Source: Leptobrachium leishanense
Taxonomy: Eukaryota > Chordata > Amphibia > Anura > Megophryidae
Reading direction: 5' to 3'
Length of the DNA: 64,000 bases
Assembly: GCA_009667805.1 (NCBI GenBank)
Contig: CM019063.1
Coordinates: 413,702,626 to 413,766,625 of the forward strand
Shown here: one piece after another, positions 56,874 to 64,000 of the stretch
Layout: the number at the start of each line of letters is the position of its first letter
Position numbering within the stretch: position 1 is the stretch's first letter
The notes under the pieces: generated by a model
Told to the model about the DNA's origin: nothing
Seen by the model: the letters and a program-made list of their open reading frames with translations, nothing else
The model's database searches: none
Made by a program: the position numbers and the translations under genes

Positions 56874-58694
56874 TTACACTCCACTATTCTGAAACTCCTT
56901 GTACTGGGGGGGGGGGGTTTCTTTCACTGGGAACATACCCTGTGGGATTATCAGTGGTATCTTCTGTGTTTGTGTAGGTGTCAGTGCTGTTTTGCACAGT
57001 GGCCATAAACATAGCCCTATGCGGTATATCAGTATCCCTATGATCAAGATCACCACTATCATGAGTATCATGGATCCAATCCGTGAGATAAATCTCAAGA
57101 TGGAACCAAACCATTCTCCCATTGCTCCAAACCCACGGAGCGGATTCCAGCCTTCGGCAGCAATCCTCCTGGCTATACCCTGCAACTGTGCTACCTTCTC
57201 TTGGTGATCTTGAATTACCTGGTAATAATCTGGGACTTCATGTGTAGTGTTTCTGATGAAGGTGCAACATTCATAGTGCATTGTCATTTCACACAATCCA
57301 TTCAAGGCCGCACTGATCTGCTCTAGCGCCATATCATGTATCATCTGCACCTTTCGTAACTCACGCATTTCCAGATTCAGCAGCTGGATATCCATACTGG
57401 TTCTATTCAGAATCTCATCCATCAAATTGACATAGCTATTCAATCTCCTCATCATCTCTCCTCCCCATCCAGTCCATGCTGGCAACCATGTCCATATTCG
57501 ATCCATCTTCGCGAACAATTCTCTCTTTGGTCTTTCAAACACCAGTGGGTACCTAGGGTGTAGTTCTGTGTCTGTGTTTGTGTCTTCTCCCCTTAGTCTC
57601 TGGATTGGGACCAGCTTAGCCAAATAACACATTCCCGTTATTGTTGGTGGTACCCATGTGTAACACACCCTTTCACAGCACACCTGGTACCCTCCTTTCA
57701 CTATAAATGGTGATGAATGTAGTGTTCCCTTTGATATCTCTATCGCAAGGTGTCTCAGCCATCTCATCATATCCACTGCACCCTGCCTCCCATTGGTCAC
57801 ATTCCCAATCACCGCCTCTTGGTCTCTAGTGAGTTGCCTGCATCGTATATATAAATAATTCGCCTTTTGTCCTGTTTTGAATATGTAAATGTATGATGTC
57901 CAGTTGAACTGACTTGAGTTACATAACCCACCCTCGTTATTTGTTTCTTTATCTGGTCCTAGTTGAAAACACCATTCTGGTGGATACACTGGTCCTATTA
58001 TGGGGTACCCGGGACTGACTGATTCTGTCTTTTCCCTTGGTGCATCGACAGCATGTATTGTGACATTCCCTGATACAAACATACTCAAATTCATTGGAAC
58101 AGAGGCAAATGGTATATGAATTGTCTCTGGGTGCAGTCTACTACACACCCAGCATGCGGTTTGCCCAGACTTTTTAGCATAGTCATATTTGAATTGCACA
58201 AGTAAATGTCCTCTTGGGTTGGTTCCAGATAGCGCCTCTCGTTTTTGTCTCCACATGGTACGGTTCTCCATCACCGGGTGCGTACCATTCCAGATATGGG
58301 AAATATCCACTTTCCCCACATTGCCCGTACAATTAGGGCCTGCTCCACGCGAGAGTCCATAAATCAAATTAGCAAGATATAAAATCAGCACCACAAATGC
58401 CCCGAATGTCAGAATTCCTTGGGCAATTCTTTTCACAGTCACATAAACCCAATCCCTCCCCACCGGAATTTCAAAAGTAAAAAACATTTTTGGATGATCA
58501 AGGGTGGGGGCCGGGCCCCTAAAAAGCACCCTGTGGGTATCCCCAGTTGGCGGGTGGTCAGGACCTGTGCCCATCAAAACACCCACTTGTTGATCCTCTG
58601 TATTATCTGGGTTAGGATCATTTAGGTGCTCATGGCTGTGGTCTTTGTCAGCTTCAGCCTCAGCGGGTTGGTCTCGTTGGTAACGACCTTCCAT
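56874..58694 (-). CDS. env: Retroviral envelope glycoprotein, intact 606-codon frame
   Basis: This would be the surface (SU) and transmembrane (TM) precursor. Residues 1-90 are hydrophilic, followed by a signal-anchor-like hydrophobic stretch at about 92-113, so the leader is unusually long. SU has a CWVC motif at 181-184, the CxxC type that forms a labile bond with TM. A furin-type site RPKR lies at 388-391. TM follows with a heptad-rich part, a C-x7-CC motif at 468-477 (one residue longer than the usual C-x6-CC), a membrane anchor at about 541-560 and a 45-residue tail with a PPPQY sequence. About ten N-glycosylation sites are present. The start overlaps the end of pol by 73 nt, as in many simple retroviruses. 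No stops or frameshifts occur, unlike in gag and pol. Cell function, if any, is unknown. Confidence 0.9.
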   Translation of the reverse strand: MEGRYQRDQPAEAEADKDHSHEHLNDPNPDNTEDQQVGVLMGTGPDHPPTGDTHRVLFRGPAPTLDHPKMFFTFEIPVGRDWVYVTVKRIAQGILTFGAFVVLILYLANLIYGLSRGAGPNCTGNVGKVDISHIWNGTHPVMENRTMWRQKREALSGTNPRGHLLVQFKYDYAKKSGQTACWVCSRLHPETIHIPFASVPMNLSMFVSGNVTIHAVDAPREKTESVSPGYPIIGPVYPPEWCFQLGPDKETNNEGGLCNSSQFNWTSYIYIFKTGQKANYLYIRCRQLTRDQEAVIGNVTNGRQGAVDMMRWLRHLAIEISKGTLHSSPFIVKGGYQVCCERVCYTWVPPTITGMCYLAKLVPIQRLRGEDTNTDTELHPRYPLVFERPKRELFAKMDRIWTWLPAWTGWGGEMMRRLNSYVNLMDEILNRTSMDIQLLNLEMRELRKVQMIHDMALEQISAALNGLCEMTMHYECCTFIRNTTHEVPDYYQVIQDHQEKVAQLQGIARRIAAEGWNPLRGFGAMGEWFGSILRFISRIGSMILMIVVILIIGILIYRIGLCLWPLCKTALTPTQTQKIPLIIPQGMFPVKETPPPQYKEFQNSGV

Positions 58695-59280
58695 GCTGGT
58701 TCAGGACTGGCTGCAGCTGCTTTCACTCTGGAGTGATGTATCCACGGGACCACCTCGGCAACCTTTACTGCTGTGGGGGTTGATAACAGGACAAGATAAG
58801 GACCTCTCCATTTTGGACCTAGTGGATAATTTTTCCACTCTTTTACCCATACTGGGTCACCCGGACAATACTTATGCAGTGAAGGATACAGAAAATGCGG
58901 TATATTATCCCCCACCCAAATATTTAATTTCTGCATTGATTTACCCAGCATTACTACCTGATCATTTAGTTTAGTTTCTCCCAATGCCCGAAGGTCCCCC
59001 CTTAGTCCATTAATTAGAGGGGTTGGCCGTCCAAACATAAGTTCGTACGGACTTAGCTTCAATTGGGGGGTTGGTCTGCACCTAATGTGCAAAAGGACTA
59101 TCGGCAGCAAGTCCAACCAGCCTAGTGACGTCTCTTGGCACAGTTTGGACATCAAAGTCTTTAGGGTACGGTTCATTCTTTCAACTTTTCCTGAACTTTG
59201 GGGCCTGTAGGCGGTATATAGCTTCCAGGTGATGCCCAGTAGCCGGGCAAGTTGTTGCAAACAGTTCTGGATACTTTTGG
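58622..59280 (-). pseudogene. pol: Integrase, C-terminal third only
   Basis: Integrase joins viral DNA to the host genome. Here the frame begins inside the catalytic core. It keeps 'YRPQSSGKVERMNRT' with the last catalytic glutamate, and a C-terminal SH3-like end ('WRGPYLVLLSTPTAVKV', 'WIHHSRVKAA'). The zinc-binding HHCC domain and the two catalytic aspartates are absent. In their place stands the OGFr_N-like segment, joined in another frame near 59280. It cannot be an active integrase. Confidence 0.85.
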
Positions 59281-59870
59281 GAAATAGTATCGCCATGCGA
59301 AAAATAACAAATCTTGTCTGTCTTGTGAATCTCTTACTGCTGTTATGAAAAAGTTCATTGCACTTTTCTTCATTCTTGGCAGTCTGTTCTTGATAAGGAT
59401 CTCCTTGAGGAAGAACCTCACCAGTGGGACTTGATATTCTTCTGCTCCCAATTCTCCCAGACTGTGCAGTATTCGTGGGATTCGTAGATTATTGTGAGGA
59501 TTGATTGTCAAATTTTCAAAACGTGACGCGAAATTTTCTGCTCGTTCAACTTCGGTTATTTCTTTGTCTTCCTCCTCCCCCATTAGTTTTTACGCCGAAG
59601 AATTTCAGCATCATCTTGTAGACTCTGCGCAGTCTTTGCTGAACTTCTGAGGTGTTAACCATTAGGCGTGTCTCTTGCGGATTTAGGGGAGTAGAGTAGA
59701 AATTTCGGCCTTGTGTCCGAGTTGGGAAAAGCCATTGAATATAATCATGATTGAGTTCCAACAGTTCATAATCATCTTGCCATTTGTGCAGTATTTTGTT
59801 CAATGAACTCGCCGTGGGGTTCAAACTTTTTCAAATTCATATAGAACTCGTAATTTGGCATGGAAGGTTG
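59281..59870 (-). pseudogene. Captured OGFr_N-like domain (opioid growth factor receptor family)
   Basis: Three consecutive frames on - carry the landmarks of the OGFr_N domain in order: 'MPNYEFYMNLKKFEPHGEF' (59861-59805), 'ELNHDYIQWLFP' (about 59755-59720), 'RLRRVYKMMLKFFG' (about 59630-59590), 'RILHSLGELGAEEYQVPLVR' (about 59480-59420), 'AVRDSQDRQDLLFFAWRY' (about 59340-59285). The first frame change lies near 59800 and the second in a purine run near 59565. About 190 residues are covered without any intron, although vertebrate OGFR genes split this domain over several exons, so it probably came from an mRNA. In cells OGFR binds met-enkephalin and slows growth. Its role here is unknown. 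It lies in sense with pol, between RNase H and integrase. Family assignment rests on recognised motifs, not on a search. Confidence 0.8.
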
Positions 59871-59924
59871 AGGTTCTTGCTTGCAGATCAGTACTGTAGC
59901 TTGATCTCTCTGTTGGCGGTGGCG

Positions 59925-60700
59925 GTTTTGCAGCTGCTTTTGCGGCCTGGTCCGCGCGTCTGTTACCTTTTGGAATTTCATCATGGCCTTTTTGGTGGCC
60001 ACGGCAGTGCATAATGCTGACAGCACTTGGTTTCCATACTGCTTCCAGGAGGGCCGCGATTTCAGCTGCATATTTGATTTGTTGTCTGAAGACGTAAGTA
60101 GGCCTCTCTCTTTGTAGAGTGCACCATGTGCATAGACTGTCATAAAAGCGTACTTGGAATCTGTGTAGATATTTACCCTTTTGCCTTCAGAGATTTCAAG
60201 GGCTCTGGTTAAAGCTGTTATTTCGGCCAATGTGCAGATATGGCCTGGCAGTGGATTTGCTTCGATGACTTCTTCTGTTGAGACCACTGCATAGCCGGAG
60301 ACTTTCTTCCCATCATCCATATAGCTGCTACCATCAGTGAATAGCTGTAGATCGTATTTGTCTAGGGGTACGTCTTTCAAATCTGGCCTGCTACTGAACA
60401 CTTCTTCCATAACTTGGAGGCATTCATGATCTGGATCCTCTTCACAGTCAGGCAGTAAAGTAGCAGGGTTTAAGGTAGCGATGAGGTCCAAATGAACCCG
60501 TGGATTTTCACACATCATGGCTTGGTACTTCGTCATCCGGCTGTTGCTGAACCAGTAACCTCCTTTGACATCCAGCAGAGCCTTGACAGCGTGGGGCACC
60601 TTGACATGAAGAACCTGTCCAAGGGTCAGCTTGTCTGCTTCTGCTATCAGCATTGCGGTGGCAGCCACTGCTTTCAGGCATGGGGTAGGACCGCAGGGTC
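59925..60700 (-). pseudogene. pol: Connection domain and RNase H of pol, frameshifted
   Basis: RNase H removes the RNA strand during reverse transcription. 'LFTDGSSYMDDGKKVSGYA' carries the first catalytic Asp (about 60351-60295), 'LAEITALTRALE' the Glu (about 60230-60195) and 'YTDSKYAF' the next Asp (60166-60143). The last part, 'HCRGHQKGHDEIPKGNRRAD' (about 60009-59950), is in another frame, so an indel lies between 60110 and 60012. All catalytic positions are recognisable, but no single frame encodes the domain. The OGFr_N-like segment begins about 60 nt after its end. Confidence 0.85.
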
Positions 60701-61790
60701 GAGTTGCTTGGAGAGGTAGGCCACAGGCCTCAGCCATGAGCCAAAGGTCTGGACCAATACTCCTGTTGCTGTTTGATTATGTTCATGCACGAACAGCTGG
60801 AAGGGCTTGCTATGATCTGGCAGGCCCAGTGCAGGAGCTTCCATCAGCAGAGTCTTTAATTTCTGGAACGCTGCTGTTTGCTCTTCTTTCCAATGAAAGG
60901 GATCTTGTTCCCCCCCCTTCGTGGCCTGATGAAGCGGCTTGGCAATATCTGCGAAGTTGGAGATCCACAGGCGGCAGAAGCCTGCAGCTCCCAGGAACTC
61001 ACGGACTTGTCTCCTGGTCTTTGGTTGGGGTATGCGGCACACGCTTCTTTTCTTTCTGCCCCAGTGCACGTTTGGTACCTGTTAACTGGAAGCCCAGATA
61101 TTTTACACTGCGTTTACATATTTGTGCTTTCTTTTTAGAAACTCTGTAACCTGCTTGGCTTAGCAGATGTAGCAAGGCTTTTGTGGCGGATAAACAGTCT
61201 TTTTCTGTGGGGGAAGCCAGTAATAAATCATCAACATATTGGAGTAACACTACTTTGTCTGGCTGAGCGTTGACGGCGAGGAGATCTTGGCTAAGCGCGC
61301 ACCCGAAAATCGTGGGCGAATTTTTTTGAAACCTTGAGGGAGGCGCGTCCACGTCATTTGATGGCGCGCCCCCGTGGTAGACTCTTCCCACTGAAATGCA
61401 AAAAGGGGCTGGCTTGCTGGAGCCAGACGGATGCAAAAGAAAGCGTCTTTTAAATCAAGCACTGTGTAATATTGTGTATCTCCGGGAATTAATACCAGCA
61501 AATTGTATAGATTAGGAACCACAGGGTGTAGTGTTACTGTGGCCTCGTTGACAGCTCGTAAATCTTGGACAGGGCGATACTCTTGTGTCCCCTCTTTCAA
61601 GACTGGCAATAGGGGTGTGTTCCATGGTGACACACAGAATTTTAATATGCCGTGATCTTTAAATCTCTGTAAATATATCTGTATATTCTGCTTGGCTTTC
61701 TGTGGGATATGATATTGTCTTAGAGCCACCGGTGTTGCGCCGGGCTGTGATTCAACTCATCTGGGCGGGTTTTCCTCCGCCCACACCTCA
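60700..61790 (-). pseudogene. pol: Retroviral reverse transcriptase, frameshifted
   Basis: The first frame (61729-about 61330) has 'YRPVQDLRAVNEAT', 'YYTVLDLKDAFFCIRL' with a catalytic Asp, and 'TRLPQGFK'. It then breaks in a run of seven A near 61325. The second frame (about 61330-61060) has 'QYVDDLLLASP' with the YVDD box at 61238-61227. The third (61069-60674) has 'RQVREFLGAAGFCRLWI' and 'PVAYLSKQLDP', the connection to RNase H. Frame changes near 61325, 61065 and 60700 inactivate it. Motifs are of the gamma/epsilon-retroviral kind. Confidence 0.88.
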
Positions 61791-61997
61791 GGAATTCCAA
61801 AGAGTAGTGCGTGCGGATCCGGCGTGGCAGACAGAGTAGGTGCCGTGCGCCATTCTTCCTCCCTTTGCATAACTACTGCGATTTTCACAGATTGGGGGTT
61901 GTGCGGGCTGGCTGGGTTATGCTGCCGAGCAAAGCTGCTATCCTCCGGCAGGTCTAATTGAGCGTGACCCCCGGGAAGGAACGTAATTTGGGCTTAC

Positions 61998-62040
61998 AAT
62001 TTGCAAAAGATATCCCGCCCCAGGAGCTGGATGGGACATT
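61998..62040 (-). pseudogene. Protease C-terminal remnant
   Basis: 'CPIQLLGRDIFCKL' on the minus strand resembles the final segment of retroviral proteases (LLGRD). The catalytic DTG-containing half was not found upstream, where an AT-rich, unrelated-looking stretch (62160-62460) begins. Confidence 0.65.
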
Positions 62041-62139
62041 CGGGCATATACATATACACATTGTATAAATCATATTCTCAGAGATCTTTTCCCGTAGCCC
62101 AAAACAGACTCTTAATACCACATCCGAAAAAAAATAAAT

Positions 62140-62700
62140 CATTCCATTGTCATAAGACCACTCCTAACATCTCATAACAATAAAATAACCATTCCATCAA
62201 AAAATCAAACAAAAACATACCTTTTTTTTTTTTAAAAAAAAACAGTAAAGAAAAACTACTTTAATTATTTCTCGAATTATTTTTCTTTTAATATTAATTT
62301 TCTAACTGTTTCATATATTTCAATTTAATTTTAGCTCTGAACAAAACTAAAACTTTCGGAATAATATTAACACAAAATGTAAACATATATCTTGCACTCA
62401 ACAGACTTCAGACAAATATTCTATTGTAGTAATCCTTTTTTTTTCTCTAATTTTCTTTACTTTGAATTCGCTGCACAGATACACAAAGGGTTATTCTTTC
62501 CAGCTATCAGAGAGCAAAGAAAAACAAAGTGACTCCCTCCCCCTTCGCAAACAGTCTGTCAGAAAGGAGGGGGCCTATACACCAGGGAAGAGAGGAAAGA
62601 AAGAAAAAAACAAAACAAATACGAAGCCCAATCTCACAACCTCTCAGTCATTCCTACTTTTAATTGAACAGTTTAATAGATCAATTATAAACACAATCGG
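62140..62700. other. Foreign or degraded stretch inside the ERV
   Basis: Very AT-rich, without capsid, nucleocapsid (no CCHC knuckle) or protease motifs. Only about 0.7 kb lies between the gag remnant and the protease end, so most of gag is missing. Confidence 0.6.
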
Positions 62701-62716
62701 ACAAAATCAGTCCGAA

Positions 62717-63354
62717 TCACACACACAAGCCATACAGCACCGCAATCATCTCACTCCGTAAAATATTAATTAATTTATATATGCTCCCATCGGGCATCTC
62801 AATCTTTTCTGGTGGAGCCTCTCTATCTCCTCCATTCGCGGCGCCCTGCTCTTCTTCCTCAGTCACACAGGACGGAGCAGAGGGAGCTGACCGAGACACA
62901 GCAGCTGCCCGCTCCCCCCTCTCCGTCCGCGCAACCGCGGCACTCAAAACTTCCCTAGCTGCCCCATAACATAATGGATAGGACGGGGGTAAAACATCAC
63001 TCTCTTCCGGTTGTTCTACTAACACCTCTTCTCTCTCTCCATTATTTTGGGGGTCCTGCTTCTTATTTCTCCCCGCTATCATTATAAAATAACTCTTGTT
63101 TTTAATACAATATCTTCATATATCTATATACGGGTACTGTTCAGGATGTCCGTACTGCTCTGTGACTTGGGAATGTACCTTCTGTACCAACTCCGGGTCC
63201 ATTGACCCCTGCTCTGGCCATCCTGGGACTAACAACGGCCACACAACTGTACACATTACTTTTAACTTCTCTTTTTTTTTAATTTCTACACCATATATTC
63301 TAGGGGCGTCTCACCCTCCTTCACCTTCTTGGGCTTAGATGACCCGTTACCCAT
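62717..63354 (-). pseudogene. gag: gag N-terminal region, broken
   Basis: The frame opens at 63354 with 'MGNGSSKPKKVKEGETP', a typical N-myristoylation start of matrix. A stop follows near 63290, but the expected matrix-like residues ('VVWPLLVPGWPEQGSMD') continue in the next frame. After one more stop an open stretch (63082-62717) includes 'DVLPPSYPLCYG', whose PPSY looks like a late-budding motif. Capsid and nucleocapsid do not follow. The protein would have directed particle assembly. Confidence 0.75.
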
Positions 63355-64000
63355 TATTACTCTTGAAAACAGTACTCTTTGCAATACAGATATATTATTT
63401 CAACAACAGTTAAAATCTACAGTCTGATACTTCAGTCAACAATTCATCCGTGTCTGCAGGCGCTTCCCCTTCAGTAGCCGTCTGCAGTCGCCTGAGCCGG
63501 AAACGTACGTTCGGGGTCAAAACTCGTATTTGCTTCCTCGCGGAGCGAGTAGGCGCACGTTCACTCACAGCACTCGAGTCAATTCATTCACAACACATAC
63601 CGTATCAGATGCTTTCATCACATAACAGAACAAAGAACATAGGCACTTCAACTCTTTTCTACTAGCCGAGGGCTCATTCCCTCCTCTGTGGCTCCTTATA
63701 CCCCGTAATTTGAACTCTAACTCTTGACTGCTTGTGACTATGTGCACCCTGTTCTATATCTCTACTGCCGTCTGCAATTCCAATTTGCCTTATGGGTAAT
63801 CTCACCCACCCGGCACCACTATCTCTGCAGCTACCGCTGGCTCCACTATGAGCCCTTTTCACTACACGACGTGCACACTAGCACTGACTCAGGCTCTCAG
63901 CCCAGTCACAGAAAATCCCTCCTCCTTTCCCCTTTACCCACGTGGTGAAGCTCTATTTACAAACACTGAATGACTTATGCAACTCCACGTGGCTACCTCC
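63355..64000 (-). other. ERV leader region upstream of gag
   Basis: No LTR sequence matching 56151-56824 was recognised here, so the 5' LTR and primer-binding site probably lie past the window end. I could not pick a primer-binding site with confidence. A splice donor for env mRNA would be expected here but is not assigned. Confidence 0.5.

Larger units (their letters stand above)
56151..64000 (-). mobile_element. Endogenous retrovirus with captured OGFr_N-like domain (runs past window end)
   Basis: Read on the minus strand: leader and gag start (63354), gag remnant, protease end, RT, RNase H, an OGFr_N-like insertion, the C-terminal part of integrase, env, polypurine tract and 3' LTR. The pol/env overlap, CxxC in SU, a C(7)CC motif in TM and the pol motifs suggest a gamma/epsilon-like retrovirus. 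gag capsid/nucleocapsid and most of protease are missing, and pol has at least six frame changes, so this copy cannot replicate. env is open. The 5' LTR was not seen and should lie beyond 64000. Confidence 0.88.

Noticed and set aside
59281..59870. OGFr_N-like segment as a host OGFR gene exon
   Set aside because: It is contiguous without introns over the whole domain, frameshifted, and bounded on both sides by pol in the same orientation.
62462..62761. 99-codon + strand open frame
   Set aside because: Low-complexity frame on the antisense strand of the ERV gag gap; no motif.
63355..64000. 5' LTR of the ERV
   Set aside because: No match to the 3' LTR (AATAAA region, TATA region or ends) was found, so it was not called.

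Overview
The window looks like a repeat-dense, intron-scale or intergenic stretch of a vertebrate genome. An anuran amphibian is most likely. The reasons are the mix of L2-clade LINEs, a DIRS-type tyrosine recombinase relic, many hAT, PIF/Harbinger-like and TTAA-flanked MITEs, hammerhead-bearing repeats, and a gamma/epsilon-like endogenous retrovirus (ERV). I cannot prove the species. I found no convincing host exon, tRNA or rRNA gene.

Layout. 1-1.9 kb: 3' part of an L2-like LINE on +. 2.7-6.1 kb: hAT-type element with an 8-bp target duplication. 6.3-7.5 kb: TTAA-flanked element. 7.8-8.6 kb: L2 on -. 8.7-9.5 kb: Harbinger-like MITE with a second MITE inside it. 9.7-13.0 kb: large hAT-type element carrying an LTR remnant, a 51-bp tandem array and another MITE. 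14.3-15.1 kb: LINE tail split by a MITE. 17.5-18.6 kb: probable solo LTR. 19.3-19.5 kb: palindrome with a hammerhead-like core. 20.6-23.0 kb: MITE, inverted repeat pair and minisatellite. 25.9-28.3 kb: LINE on - split by two DNA elements. 30.6-31.5 kb: DIRS recombinase relic. 31.9-33.7 kb: MITE containing a hAT element. 37.4-38.5 kb: three MITEs. 39.6-40.8 kb: hAT element and a tRNA-derived SINE. 41.4-43.7 kb: Tc1/mariner relic split by a giant hammerhead palindrome. 44-55 kb: further MITEs, LINE ends and a second insert with a hammerhead-like core. 56.15-64 kb: ERV on -, whose 5' LTR lies beyond the window.

Most notable. (1) The ERV pol contains an intronless domain of the opioid growth factor receptor family (OGFr_N-like). 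It sits between RNase H and the last third of integrase and replaces the integrase zinc-binding domain and most of its catalytic core. (2) The ERV env is an open 606-codon frame, although gag and pol are broken in many places. (3) A 1.1-kb near-perfect palindrome with 15-bp target duplications is built from about 333-nt units delimited by type I hammerhead self-cleavage sites, like a retrozyme or Penelope-like retroelement, and its centre lies at a predicted cleavage site. More degenerate hammerhead-like cores occur at 19.4, 22.05 and 52.7 kb.

The elements form a clear insertion history. TTAA, TA, 3-bp, 5-bp, 8-bp and 15-bp duplications can be read directly at many ends, and several older elements are cut by younger ones. 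All calls come from reading the sequence. No database search or folding program was run.
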